64,000 nt of DNA from JASGKO01 sp049840595 (GCA_049840595.1 JASGKO010000043.1:248001-312000), one strand, 5' to 3'; positions 27,107 to 36,834 are shown, counted from the stretch's first letter. Notes: generated by a model from the letters alone, not told the origin. Numbers and translations are program-made.

Positions 27107-28410
27107 GATTGCGGCGGCTGAGTGGACCGGGCGGTGACGAGTTTCATGAGAATCTTGGAATTACGACCGCTGGTTTCGTATTTGGCCCGGCGTTCCGGCG
27201 GCAGCGCTTCGGAGGTCACCTCCTGGTAGCCGCCCTTTTGCTGGAAAAAGGCAAAGGCCTGGGTGGAAAGCGCGATCACCTTTTCCATGCCACGCTCGGC
27301 CGCGAGGCTCTCGGCAAAAGTGATGAGCTTCCGGCCGTAGCCCTGGCCTTCGTGGTTCTTATGCACGTAGAGGCAGGCGATCTCGCCGGTCCGCTGCTCG
27401 GGATAGCAATGCAGCGCCACGCAGCCGACCAGCGTGCGGTCGATTTCCAGCACCCAGTAGTCGTCGAGTTGCGAGAGAATGTCCGTCCGCGTGCGGCGCA
27501 CCAGTTCCTCGGTGGCGACCGATTGGCGAATGAGTGACATCACCGCGCGCACGTCCTTTTTGAAGACGCGGCGGATCTGCTGGTATTCGCTGGAGTAGAT
27601 CATCGTGCCCACGCCATCGGGGCTGAAGACCTCGGTAAGCAGCGCCTCGTTTACATTGCCATTGAGCAGGTGCACGCGGGGAATGCCCTGGCGGCAGGCG
27701 CGGGCCCCATTTTCCAGCTTGGAAATCAGCCCGCTATCCGGCGGCAGCTTCTTCTTTTTGATCAGGTCGTCCGCCTCGGCGATCGAGATCTGCCGGATCA
27801 CCTCGCCCGCGATGGAGAGCCCGTCGTGCGCAAAGAGATAAATGATCTTCATCGCGTGCAGGGCCTCCGCCACTTCGAGCGCGATGCTGTCCGAGTTCAC
27901 ACGGAAGGTCTTGCCCTCGCCGTCGAAACCGATCGGCGGGATGATTGGGATGATCCCCTCGTTCAGGAACAGGTGCAGCGACTTGGTATCCACCTTTTCC
28001 ACGCGGCCGGTATTCAGGAAATCCTGGCCGCCGAGGATGCCGGCAGGGTGGGCGATGATCGTATTCGCGTACACGGCGCGCAGGTCCACGTTGGTGAGCC
28101 CTTCCATGATGTGGTGGGTCACTTCCGTGGCCGCCTCGATCGCCAGCTTCAGCGTCGCGTCGTCGGTGATGCCGGTGCCGTCGGAATTGCTGATCGCGAG
28201 CCCGCGTTCCCGGGCCAGCCGCTCGATCTGCATCGCCGCGCCGTGCACGAGTACCACCTTGATGCTCAGCGAACGCAGCACCGCGAGGTCGAGGAGGATG
28301 TTGGAGAAATTCTCCGAGGCCACAATGTCGCCATCCACGGCGACCACGAAAATCTTTTCGCGGAAGCGAGGGACATACTGGAGAATGCCGCGCAGGTCGG
28401 AAACTTTCAT
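27103..28410 (-). CDS. argA: N-acetylglutamate synthase-like: amino-acid kinase fold plus GNAT
   Basis: A 435-residue protein starting MKVSDLRGILQYVPRFREK. Residues 1-290 have the amino-acid kinase fold of ArgA/ArgB (VLVHGAAMQIERLARERGL, IPIIPPIGFDGEGKTFRVNSDSIALEVAEAL), and residues 300-435 form a GNAT acetyltransferase (GEIACLYVHKNHEGQGYGRKLI). This architecture is that of ArgA, the first step of arginine synthesis. It is usually feedback-inhibited by arginine. A longer in-frame reading upstream to 29229 is rejected because it runs antisense to a response regulator. Confidence 0.85.
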   Translation of the reverse strand: MKVSDLRGILQYVPRFREKIFVVAVDGDIVASENFSNILLDLAVLRSLSIKVVLVHGAAMQIERLARERGLAISNSDGTGITDDATLKLAIEAATEVTHHIMEGLTNVDLRAVYANTIIAHPAGILGGQDFLNTGRVEKVDTKSLHLFLNEGIIPIIPPIGFDGEGKTFRVNSDSIALEVAEALHAMKIIYLFAHDGLSIAGEVIRQISIAEADDLIKKKKLPPDSGLISKLENGARACRQGIPRVHLLNGNVNEALLTEVFSPDGVGTMIYSSEYQQIRRVFKKDVRAVMSLIRQSVATEELVRRTRTDILSQLDDYWVLEIDRTLVGCVALHCYPEQRTGEIACLYVHKNHEGQGYGRKLITFAESLAAERGMEKVIALSTQAFAFFQQKGGYQEVTSEALPPERRAKYETSGRNSKILMKLVTARSTQPPQS

Positions 28411-28575
28411 CGAATCAACAAAGGCAGGAAATCGAAGGCAATAGAAACGCCAGATTTGGCCAAAACGCAAAGCGGAAAAATCGCGGTGAACTGAGAAATA
28501 AACGCTGGTCACCTTTTTTCGCTTTTTATAGAGTCCAGACATGGACCGGGGTGCGTTAAATACGTTGAAACAACT

Positions 28576-29202
28576 ATGGCGATAATTACCAACGAACTGG
28601 GCAAAAGGATTTTGATTGCCGAGGACCATTCCGTGTCGCGCCATCTGTTGGAACGCAATCTGAACAACTGGGGGTTTGAAGTGGTGGCAGCCGAGGACGG
28701 TGAGCAGGCGCTGAAGATTCTGGAAACGGATGAAGCACCGGCAATTGCGATTCTCGACTGGATGATGCCGAAACTCGACGGCCTCGAAGTGTGCCGCCGC
28801 GTGCGGGCCTTGACCGGCCGCCCCTATATTTATCTGATTTTGCTCACGGCCAAGGGCCAGAAGGACGAAATCGCCGCCGGTCTCGACTCCGGGGCCGATG
28901 ACTACGTGATCAAGCCCTTCGATCCCGATGAATTGAAAGCCCGCCTCAAAGTCGGCCAGCGCGTCGTCGCCCTTGAGCGCACCCTCGCCAAGCAAGTGAC
29001 CGACCTCCAGCAGGCCCTGGAAGACGTGAAACAGCTCAAGGAACTGCTCCCCATTTGCATGTATTGCAAGAGCATCCGCGACGACCAGGACTACTGGCAC
29101 CAGATCGACGAATATATCCACAAGGCCGTCGGCACCGATTTCTCCCACGGCATCTGCCCCGGCTGCATGGCCAAGCTGGATATCAAAAGCGCGGTAAAGT
29201 AG
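28576..29202 (+). CDS. Response regulator with C-terminal double CxxC domain
   Basis: A 208-residue protein. The receiver domain spans residues 10-128, with acidic ED at 16-17, phosphoacceptor Asp61 in AILDWMMP, Thr in LLTAKG and Lys in IKPF. A coiled-coil follows (residues 130-155), then LLPICMYCKSIRDDQDYWHQ and FSHGICPGC, a cysteine motif seen at the end of many signalling proteins but of unknown chemistry. The gene is divergent from argA and has no adjacent kinase. It may sense metal or redox state in addition to phosphorylation. Confidence 0.85.
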   Translation: MAIITNELGKRILIAEDHSVSRHLLERNLNNWGFEVVAAEDGEQALKILETDEAPAIAILDWMMPKLDGLEVCRRVRALTGRPYIYLILLTAKGQKDEIAAGLDSGADDYVIKPFDPDELKARLKVGQRVVALERTLAKQVTDLQQALEDVKQLKELLPICMYCKSIRDDQDYWHQIDEYIHKAVGTDFSHGICPGCMAKLDIKSAVK

Positions 29203-29281
29203 CTGCGGCTTGTAGCTGCCAATCCACAAGCGCCAAAAGAGAAGACGTCCGGGAAGACGTCCGAATAGTATTCCGTCTTCC

Positions 29282-29316
29282 CTGCTCTGTGTCCTCTGTG
29301 CTCTCTGTGGCTAAAC
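29282..29316 (-). repeat. CACAGAG-type element at the rhaB stop
   Basis: On the minus strand GTTTAGCCACAGAGAGCACA then GAGGACACAGAGC has three CACAGAG units at a 9-base period. The TAG that ends rhaB lies inside it. A shorter copy is at 46886-46912. Confidence 0.6.
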
Positions 29317-30795
29317 CGTCCGCAGAAACAGCACCGCAAAGCGCTCGCGGCTCTTCGCCAGCGCCGATTCGGTATCCGGCGTAAACGTCTCCACCGCAAA
29401 GGAGTCGTGCACAATCTTGCGCGCGGCTTCCAAGGAATCGAGCTGCCCCAGCCCCAGCGCCTGCACCAGGATGTTGCCAATCGCCGTCGCTTCCACCGGC
29501 CCCGCGAGCACGGGCAGCCCGATCGCATCGGCGGTAAACTGGTTGAGCATCTTCGACTGGCTGCCGCCGCCCACAATATGCAGCTTGCGAATCGTCCGCC
29601 CGGTGATGCTTTCCAGTTCGCCAATATACTGGCTGTAAAGCAGTGCGAGACTTTCGAGGATGCAACGCACGAACTGTCCGGGCGTCTCCGGCGCGGGCTG
29701 GCCGGTCGCCTCGCAGTAGGCGCGAATCTTCGCCGGCATGTCATCCGGCTTGGCAAAGGGAGCGTGGTTCGGGTTCACCAGTGAGCGCAGCGGCTCGGCT
29801 TCCTGAGCGAGTTGATTGAGTTCCGCGTAACTGTAATCGCGGCCTTCCTTCAGCCAGGTACGGCGGCATTCCTGGAGCAGCCAGAGCCCGGCAATGTTTT
29901 TCAGGAAGCGGCTGGTGTCGTTGTAGCCGACTTCGTTGGTAAAGTTCGCCTTTGCCGCCGCTTCGTTGATGAGCGGGCCGGGCAATTCCACCCCGATCAG
30001 CGACCAGGTGCCGGAGCTCAGGTAAGCCCAATCATCTCCGCTCGCGGGAACCGCCGCGACCGCCGCCCCGGTATCGTGCGAGCAGGTGGCGACGACTTTT
30101 GTCTCCACCGGCAGGCCGGTTTCCGCCGCCACGGCGGGCAGCAGGCTGCCGAGCGTGGTCCCGGCGGGAACGACTTCCGGGAAAATGTGTGCGGGCAGCC
30201 CCAGCTTTTCGATCAGGGCCTTCGACCACGTTTTCGTGCGCGGATTGTAAATTTGCGAGGTACTGGCGTTGCTGGCATCCACCTTGGCCACCCCCGAGAA
30301 GAGGTAGTTGAAGTAATCGCCGACATGCAGGAAGCGCTCGGCGATCTGCAGCAGCTCGGGCTGGGTCTCCAGATCGGAGACGAGCTGGTAAATCGTGTTG
30401 ATCGACATGAACTGAATGCCCGTTTCTTCGAAAATCAGCTCCGGCGTCGCCCGGTCCAGCGTGGGCTGGTAGGTGCGGTCGGTGCGTTCATCGCGGTAGT
30501 TGAAAGGGAGGCCCAGCATCGGCTGGGTCTTGCCCAAGTAGGCATAGTCCACGCCCCAGGAATCCACGCTCAGGCTTTCGGCCTTGATGCCACGGGCGGC
30601 GAGCTTGCGCAGGCCGGTCTTCAGCTCGTCAAAGATGCGGAGCAGGTTCCAGCGCAGGGTGCCGAGCACGCGGGTGGGGCCGTTCGGGAAGCGGTGGATT
30701 TCCTCCAGGGTGAGCTTTCCGTTCGAGAGGGTGCCGAGCATGACGCGGCCGCTTTCCGCGCCGAGGTCGCAAGCGATGTAGAGTTGATCAGCCAT
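29311..30795 (-). CDS. rhaB: Rhamnulokinase
   Basis: A 494-residue sugar kinase of the FGGY family, close in length to E. coli RhaB. It opens YIACDLGAESGRVMLG. Further family markers are SLSVDSWGVDYAYLG, SHDTGAAVAAVP, YLSSGTWSLIGVEL and LHIVGGGSQSKMLNQFTADA. It phosphorylates L-rhamnulose at C1 with ATP. The start at 30795 begins MADQLYIACDLG; the upstream extension has no support. It is divergent from a DeoR-type regulator and next to the aldolase gene, forming an L-rhamnose catabolic locus. Confidence 0.92.
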   Translation of the reverse strand: MADQLYIACDLGAESGRVMLGTLSNGKLTLEEIHRFPNGPTRVLGTLRWNLLRIFDELKTGLRKLAARGIKAESLSVDSWGVDYAYLGKTQPMLGLPFNYRDERTDRTYQPTLDRATPELIFEETGIQFMSINTIYQLVSDLETQPELLQIAERFLHVGDYFNYLFSGVAKVDASNASTSQIYNPRTKTWSKALIEKLGLPAHIFPEVVPAGTTLGSLLPAVAAETGLPVETKVVATCSHDTGAAVAAVPASGDDWAYLSSGTWSLIGVELPGPLINEAAAKANFTNEVGYNDTSRFLKNIAGLWLLQECRRTWLKEGRDYSYAELNQLAQEAEPLRSLVNPNHAPFAKPDDMPAKIRAYCEATGQPAPETPGQFVRCILESLALLYSQYIGELESITGRTIRKLHIVGGGSQSKMLNQFTADAIGLPVLAGPVEATAIGNILVQALGLGQLDSLEAARKIVHDSFAVETFTPDTESALAKSRERFAVLFLRTV

Positions 30796-30909
30796 AGCAA
30801 AGGGAAGTAAAAGGGGATCGTGCAGTCGGGGCAACAGAAGCAGCAAGCTGGCCCCGATTCAACATATAATTGACATCGCTCATAAACGAACGATCCGTAC
30901 CTCCGTAAA

Positions 30910-31719
30910 ATGCGCGTCCCCCTTCATATTGTCGAATCCCGCCGCGAAAAGCTGGCGGAACTGATTGCCCAGCGCGGCTACCTGCCGGTGCAGGAACTGT
31001 GCAAGGAATTGCGGGTCTCCGAGGCCACCCTGCGTCGCGACCTCGCCTCGCTCGAACAGGAGCGAAAGATTACCCGCACCTATGGCGGTGCGCTTTCGGA
31101 ATACAACCAGCGCTTCCCCTCCTTTCACCAGCGCCTTGGCGAGCGGCACGAGACGAAGCGTGATCTCGCCTGGGCTGCCCGCGAGCTCATCCCGGCTGGC
31201 GGCACCATCTTCCTCGATGCCGGCACCACCATCTTCACCCTCGCCTCGCTGCTGAAAAAGGAGCCGGTCACCCCGCTCACGGTGGTGACCTCCAATCTCC
31301 CCGCCGGCGAGCTGCTGGCGGGCGTCGATGGCATCGAGGTCTATCTCATTGCGGGTAAGTTGCTTCCCCGGCAGTCCATTCTGCTCGGCGACACCGCAGT
31401 GCGCAGCCTGCGCTTCTGGCGGTTCGACTTCGGCTTCTTCTCGGCGGAGGCGATCAATGCCGAGGGAATCTTCAACACCCGCCCGGAGATCGTCACCCTC
31501 CAGCAGGCCGCGCTCGCCTGCTCGCAGCGGTCCGTCTTCTGCATCGCCCAGCACAAGGTCGGCGGCCACGCCTCGCAGTTCCTCGCCGGTTGGGATGAGC
31601 TCGATCTCCTCCTCACCGATGCCCCCGACAAGGCGCTCAAGGAGTCCCACATCAAGCTCCCCGCCGAGCGCGTGCTCCATCCCATCCGCAAAGCCAGTCC
31701 CCCGCTCCCGAAAAAATAG
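30910..31719 (+). CDS. DeoR-family regulator of the rhamnose locus
   Basis: A 269-residue regulator. The N-terminal helix-turn-helix is VQELCKELRVSEATLRRDLASLEQE, followed by the wing TRTYGGAL, and the C-terminal sugar-phosphate sensor has GGTIFLDAGTTIFTLASLL and SLRFWRFDFGFFSAEAIN. Such proteins repress sugar genes and are released by a phosphorylated intermediate, here plausibly rhamnulose-1-phosphate. It lies between rhaB (divergent) and the aldolase gene (same strand). Confidence 0.88.
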   Translation: MRVPLHIVESRREKLAELIAQRGYLPVQELCKELRVSEATLRRDLASLEQERKITRTYGGALSEYNQRFPSFHQRLGERHETKRDLAWAARELIPAGGTIFLDAGTTIFTLASLLKKEPVTPLTVVTSNLPAGELLAGVDGIEVYLIAGKLLPRQSILLGDTAVRSLRFWRFDFGFFSAEAINAEGIFNTRPEIVTLQQAALACSQRSVFCIAQHKVGGHASQFLAGWDELDLLLTDAPDKALKESHIKLPAERVLHPIRKASPPLPKK

Positions 31720-31744
31720 CGCTTGACCCCGGGCGGGATTTAAT

Positions 31745-31760
31745 TGATTGAAGCCAATCA
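31745..31760. promoter_or_regulatory. Candidate operator upstream of the aldolase gene
   Basis: TGATTG, four bases, CAATCA forms an inverted repeat 79 bases before the aldolase start and beside an AT-rich TATAA stretch. It is a plausible DeoR-type site. No identical copy is present before rhaB. Confidence 0.35.
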
Positions 31761-31838
31761 TATAACTCGGTTTTCCTTTAAACTGATCCCTTCCTCCACT
31801 GCAACTTACCTCAACTAAACCCTAAATCCTCCGTCCTC

Positions 31839-34030
31839 ATGGCCTACCAATACGTCAACTACTCCTGGGACGACGCCAAAGCCGCGTCGCTCGACCCCGT
31901 CGCCCGCCTCGTCTATCGCTCCAACATCCTCGGCAGCGACCAGCGCATCACCAACACCGGCGGCGGCAACACCTCGTCGAAGATCGTTGAAAAGGACCCG
32001 CTCACCGGCAAGGAAGTCGAAGTCCTGTGGGTGAAGGGCTCCGGCGGCGACCTCCGCACCAGCCTGCGCGAAAATTTCTCCTCCCTCTACCAGGACAAGC
32101 TCGTCGCGCTCCAGAGCGTTTACGGTGCCCGGGCCGACAAGGGCCTCAAGTCCCAGGCCGAGGACGACATGGTGGCCATGTATTTCCACACCACCTTCAA
32201 CCTCAACCCGCGCCCGTCCTCGATCGACACCCCGCTCCACAGCTTCGTCCCCGGCAAGCATGTGGACCACATGCACCCGAATGCGATCATCTCCATCGCC
32301 GCCAGCAAGCAGTGCGAAAAGCTCACGCAGGAAATCTTCGGCGGTGACATGGAGTATGTGAAATGGATGCGCCCCGGCTTCGAGGCTCGGCCTCGCCATG
32401 CAGGAGATCGCGAAGCTCAACCCGTCCAAAAACGCCATCATGATGGGCCAGCACGGCTTCATCTCGTGGGACGACGATGACAAGGTCTGCTACACCAACA
32501 CCCTCGACTACATCGAGAAAGCCGCCGCCTACATTGAAGAGAAATACGCGGCCAAGGGTGGCGACGCCAAGGCCTTCGGCGGTGGCAAATACCAGACCCT
32601 CGACGAAGCCAAGCGCGCCGAGCTATTCGCCGCCATCCTCCCCTGGCTCCGCGGCCAGGTCAGCCAGTTCAAGCGCTTCATCGGCACCGTGCAGGACGAC
32701 GAGAAGATCCTCCGCTTCGTCAACTCGCAGGACGCCGCCCGCCTCGCCGAGCTCGGCACCAGCTGCCCCGACCACTTCCTCCGCACCAAGATCAAGCCCC
32801 TCTACGTCGATTGGAACCCGCAGAGCGGCGACCTCGCGGCGCTCAAGCAACTCCTCGCCGACGGCCTCGTCCAGTACCGCAAGGACTACGCCGCCTATTA
32901 TGAGGCCTGCAAGCACGCCAACTCGCCCGCCATGCGCGATCCGAACCCGACCGTCATCCTCATCCCCGGCCTCGGTCTGATCGCCTGGGGCAAGGACAAG
33001 TCCGAGTCCCGCGTCACCGCCGAGTTCTACAACTGCGCCGTCGAAGTCATGCGCGGCGCCGAGGCGATTGACGAATACATCGCCCTCCCGCAGCAGGAAG
33101 CCTTCGACATCGAGGTACTGGCTCCTCGAGGAGGCCAAGCTCCAGCGCATGCCCGCCGAGAAGGAACTGGCCCGCCAGATCCACATCGTCATCGGCGCCG
33201 GCAGCGGCATCGGCAAGGAGACCGCCCACCGCCTCGTCAAGGAAGGCGCGCACATCGTCGCCGTCGATCTGAACGAAGCCGCCGCCCAGGCGACGGCCCA
33301 GGAGATCACCGCCAAGTATGGCGCCGGCATCGGCGTCGCCGGTACCGGCCTCTCCAACTGCGGCCCCGCCATCGGCCTCGCGGCGAACATCACCGACCGC
33401 GCCAGCATCCGCAAGATGCTCGACCAAGTCGCCCTCGCCTACGGCGGCTTCGACGCCATCGAGGTCACCGCCGGCATCTTCGTCCCCAGCGACACCACCG
33501 GGCACATCCCCGATGACAAGTGGGCGCTCACCTTCAGCATCAACGTCACCGGCAGCTACTTCGTCGCCGACGAAGCCTACAAGACCTGGAAAGAACAGGG
33601 CCTCCGCGGCAATCTGGTCCTCACCACCAGCGCCAACGCCGTCGTCGCCAAGAAGGGCAGCGTCGCCTACGACACCTCGAAGGCCGCCGCCAACCACCTC
33701 GTGCGCGAACTCGCCATCGAGCTCGCCCCGCTCGTCCGGGTCAACGGCGTCGCCCCCGCCACCGTCGTCCAGGGTTCCGCCATGTTCCCGCGCGACCGCG
33801 TCATCGGCTCCCTCGCGAAATACAACATCGCCTACACCGACGACGAAGCCACCGAATCGCTCGTCACCAAGCTGGCCCAGTTCTACGCCGACCGCACCCT
33901 CACCAAGGCCCCGATCACCCCGGCCGACCAGGCGGAAGCCTACTTCCTCTGGGTGAGCAGCCGCCTCGGCAAGACCACCGGCCAGGTCCTCACCGTGGAC
34001 GGCGGCCTCCACGAAGCCTTCCTCCGCTAA
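31839..34030 (+). CDS. Bifunctional rhamnulose-1-phosphate aldolase / lactaldehyde dehydrogenase (two frame disruptions)
   Basis: A fused enzyme of about 729 residues. The N-terminal class II aldolase half (residues 1-400) has NTGGGNTSSKI, HTPLHSF-like DTPLHSFVPGKHVDHMHPNAI with the zinc histidines, and GQHGFISWDD. The C-terminal short-chain dehydrogenase half (about 450-729) has GAGSGIGKETAHRL and the catalytic YDTSKAA. The first half splits rhamnulose-1-phosphate to DHAP and lactaldehyde, and the second oxidises lactaldehyde. Frames break at 32384 (GAG-G-CTC) and 33114 (GAG-G-TAC), one extra base each, consistent with the span of 3n+2. No rhamnose isomerase or transporter is in the window. 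Confidence 0.88.
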
Positions 34031-34075
34031 CCCGCGCTAACATTTCGGCTGGTCGCGCATAACCAACCGTTCACG

Positions 34076-34118
34076 ACCCCTGGCTCCGTGACCCCACGGC
34101 AGCCAGGGGTTGTTTTTT
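34076..34118 (+). terminator. Rho-independent terminator after the aldolase gene
   Basis: ACCCCTGGCT and AGCCAGGGGT pair across a 15-base loop and are followed by TGTTTTTT. It lies 45 bases past the aldolase/dehydrogenase stop. Confidence 0.88.
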
Positions 34119-34250
34119 GGGAGCGTCTCTAAATTATGATTCAGGGGGAAATGGTTTTGCTCCAACCGAGTTAAGGAACGAAGTCTCTACGCATTCGGAA
34201 TTGCCATCGCCTTCTATTTCCGCTTGAGTGGCTAGGTAACAATAATCCGT

Positions 34251-34640
34251 GAGGAAAAAGCGCGGCTGGAAATTGACCGGCAGCTGACGGAATGGGGCTG
34301 AATTGAGCAAGCCATTGTAAAAACAGCCCGTAGACGCTTCAGACCATATAGCTCAGTTTTGCCAAAATACATGAATGCCGCATTCAATTCTGATCCGGTT
34401 CGGAAAGGAACAAATGGAATGTTTCAAGACGTTGGCCACCCACGGCTGAATCTCGGAGAAATCAAATCCATCGGGCTCCCACCGCCTCTGCTGGCCGAAC
34501 AGAAGCGGATCGTGTCAGAAGTGGAGCGACGATTGAGTATTGTGGTGGAATTGGAAGCAATGGTGAGTGCCAACCTCCAGCACGCCACCTGCTTCCGCCA
34601 GTCCATCCTTCAGGACACTTTTACCGGTAAGCTTGCTTAG
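34251..34640 (+). pseudogene. Remnant of a type I restriction system (HsdS C-terminus)
   Basis: From 34302 the frame encodes the C-terminal end of a specificity subunit: a target-recognition tail then LPPPLLAEQKRIVSEVERRL and FRQSILQDTFTGKLA, the usual HsdS ending. The frame has no proper start. Upstream in the same frame, EEKARLEIDRQLTEWG followed by a stop resembles the start of an HsdR-type protein, so the fragment is probably a deletion product. The rest of the gap from 34119 shows no gene. It marks the edge of an accessory island. Confidence 0.65.
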
Positions 34641-34645
34641 TTTTT

Positions 34646-36013
34646 ATGGGTTCGAATAAATTCCAAATATTTGTTAGTTCGACCTACACCGACCTTGTAG
34701 ATGTCCGTCGTGGGCTAATGGAGGTTCTTCAAAGTCTAAACCATTTCCCGGTCGGTATGGAGCAATTTAGTGCTGATGACGATGAACAATGGGAAATCAT
34801 TCGAGAGACGCTAGAGCAGACGGATTACTATATTTGCATCATCGGACACCGTTATGGAAGTCTAAGCATCGACGGTAGAAGCTTCACGGAAAAGGAATGG
34901 GATTACGCTCGAGAACTCGGCGTTGCAATTATGAGCTTTATTCGCAATCGGAATGTGGCTACAACGCCCCAGGAGCGTGAAAGCGATTCAGAACAGACAA
35001 AACGTCTTGATGCTTTCATTGCAAAGGTAAAGACGGATAAGATGGTGGACTTCTGGAGTGATGCAAATGACCTCAATCAAAAGGTTATTATTGCACTCAC
35101 AAAAGCCTTTTCTAGGAAGCCACGTCCCGGTTGGATACGTTCACAATCTGGGCAGGTTGCAGAACAGTTAGCGAAGCTAGTGGAAGAAAATCGAGTTCTT
35201 CGCGATCAGCTAGAGAAGCTTAATTCGGAGATAATGCGTACAAGCCCTTGGATTGAAGTGGAGTTGAATGGTAGATCTGCTTTGGATTTCAAATTTTTTG
35301 ATGACAAATATCTCAATCTCACCAATCCACCCTATTTACCTCATTTGGAGTGGAGTAATATACCTGCTGATCTTCAACGATTTATCACTAACGAAGAAGT
35401 CGAACAATATAATTCTGCACGTTTGGAATCTGATAAAATGGCATCAGAAGTCGCCGAAATCCGACAAATGGAGCGGATGAAAAGAACGGCTCATAAACTT
35501 GAGATTTGCATCAGCAATAAGGGCTCCGCAAAAGCCAGAGAAATCTTTCTTGATCTCGAATTTCCAGACTCTGTTTTAGTTCTTGAGAAGGACGAATTTA
35601 CAGATCTGAACGTCCCAGTGCTTAAAGTTCCAGAAAATCCCCTTGAAAAGGCTAGAGCTACGAAGGCGAAAGTTGAAGCTATGCAGGTGGGAGATTGGGT
35701 GCCCATGATAGAACCAAGTATGTTTCATATTGAAACAATCAACCGAAATATTATGCATCAGCTTCTCCCTCGCACGCGTTCACTTCGAGTCGAAAAGAAC
35801 AAAATCTCGATTTGGATGGAGGACTTGATGCACACACGAGAGCAGATTTTTTTGGATGTAGTAGTAATTCCATTGAAGAAAGGTAATTTTAAGGTTCAAG
35901 GAACGGTGATTTGTGAGGAATTTGGAGCACCTAATCTGCTAGAGCTTCCTTTAATTATCGACGAAGGTAATGCTGTTGACTTGCCGAATCTTAGTTTCTT
36001 GCCCCACGACTAG
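34646..36013 (+). CDS. DUF4062-domain protein, putative defence gene
   Basis: A 455-residue protein starting MGSNKFQIFVSSTYTDLVDV. The N-terminal 100 residues are a DUF4062 domain, TIR-like in fold, with FVSSTYTDL, the DYYICIIGHRYGS strand and EKEWDYA. A coiled-coil lies at about residues 170-195 (QVAEQLAKLVEENRVLRDQL), followed by a beta-rich C-terminal region that I do not recognise. DUF4062 proteins often occur in defence islands. Base composition is lower in GC than the surrounding genes, a sign of transfer, and the gene abuts an HsdS remnant. Confidence 0.75.
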   Translation: MGSNKFQIFVSSTYTDLVDVRRGLMEVLQSLNHFPVGMEQFSADDDEQWEIIRETLEQTDYYICIIGHRYGSLSIDGRSFTEKEWDYARELGVAIMSFIRNRNVATTPQERESDSEQTKRLDAFIAKVKTDKMVDFWSDANDLNQKVIIALTKAFSRKPRPGWIRSQSGQVAEQLAKLVEENRVLRDQLEKLNSEIMRTSPWIEVELNGRSALDFKFFDDKYLNLTNPPYLPHLEWSNIPADLQRFITNEEVEQYNSARLESDKMASEVAEIRQMERMKRTAHKLEICISNKGSAKAREIFLDLEFPDSVLVLEKDEFTDLNVPVLKVPENPLEKARATKAKVEAMQVGDWVPMIEPSMFHIETINRNIMHQLLPRTRSLRVEKNKISIWMEDLMHTREQIFLDVVVIPLKKGNFKVQGTVICEEFGAPNLLELPLIIDEGNAVDLPNLSFLPHD

Positions 36014-36018
36014 GCGGC

Positions 36019-36819
36019 TTAAATTCTAGTCTGGTCGGATAGGGGTGAGGCGTTTATTCGTGCGGTGATTTCTGGCGGAAGAATGTCCCAAACGCTCTTC
36101 GCGGGAGCCTCGTAGTCGGGCTGCATCTTCTTGATCAGTGAGCCCTCGGGGTCGGTGTTGATGCTGAAACTGAGGCCCAAACCTCCGCCCATGTCCAAGC
36201 ACCAGCGACAAAAGCCCTCCTGCTCAGAACCGTAGCGGCAAGTAGTGAATCGCCCGCACTGTGGGCATTCCAGTAACGAAAGGCTCTGTCCGGTGTGATA
36301 AAGCTCGTATCGAACATCGTTAAGACGTTGGAGGAACTTGCCAGGTGCCCAAGATGGCAAACCAACCAATACAGCCCAAAGAGTAAGCCCGCTCTCGTAA
36401 AGAAGGTTTCCAGTCTGGACTTTGCAAGCGTGTGGCCACAGAGTGAAGTAATTGTCAGGCTTGCGTGCTCCTGCCTGTGAGTGACACATCGGGCAATCGG
36501 TGCCAAAGTGCAACACCGAAGGGCTAGGTGCGCGGAGAGAAGAATCCGATGCGAGTGGTGGCTCGAAGACTAACGCGTCGAGAGCGCCTTGTAACCGCTG
36601 GGCAGCCTTGCTGAATTTCTTAGTCAGCCAGCGTGCTTGCCCGGCGCAAACCTCCGAGACTGCTCCGCTAAGAATGCCGAGCAGCATGTAAAGCCGTTCT
36701 GGCGGAGCCGCGTGCTACTGCCACAAATAATCTCGGAGAAGAACGCGCTTCGGAGTCGATGCACAGATGGCGCAGCGGAAGTGGAACATGTAGCTCTGAA
36801 AGTTTTCGGTGCTCATCAT
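36019..36819 (-). pseudogene. Zinc-ribbon protein gene interrupted by an in-frame TAG
   Basis: A reading frame from ATG at 36819 runs to TAA at 36019 but contains TAG at 36717-36715, after 34 codons. The upstream part has RCAICAS (CxxC), and the downstream part, which can start at 36687, has CPMC, CPQC and FCRWC. The spread of CxxC pairs on both sides suggests one original zinc-binding protein of about 266 residues. The start lies 16 bases from an attC-like R' site, as expected for an integron cassette. The function is unknown. The downstream 222 residues could still be made as a separate protein. Confidence 0.5.
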
Positions 36820-36834
36820 TCGATTACTTAGTGC

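Noticed and set aside
27103..29229. A 708-codon reading of the ArgA-like gene
   Set aside because: The first 270 codons run antisense through a clear response regulator gene; the family N-terminus begins at 28410.
31839..34030. Separate aldolase and dehydrogenase genes
   Set aside because: The family is known as one fused protein and both breaks are explained by one extra base each, with no start or ribosome site at the joins.
34132..34250. Coding potential upstream of the HsdS remnant
   Set aside because: No frame gives a recognisable protein; stops are frequent in all frames.
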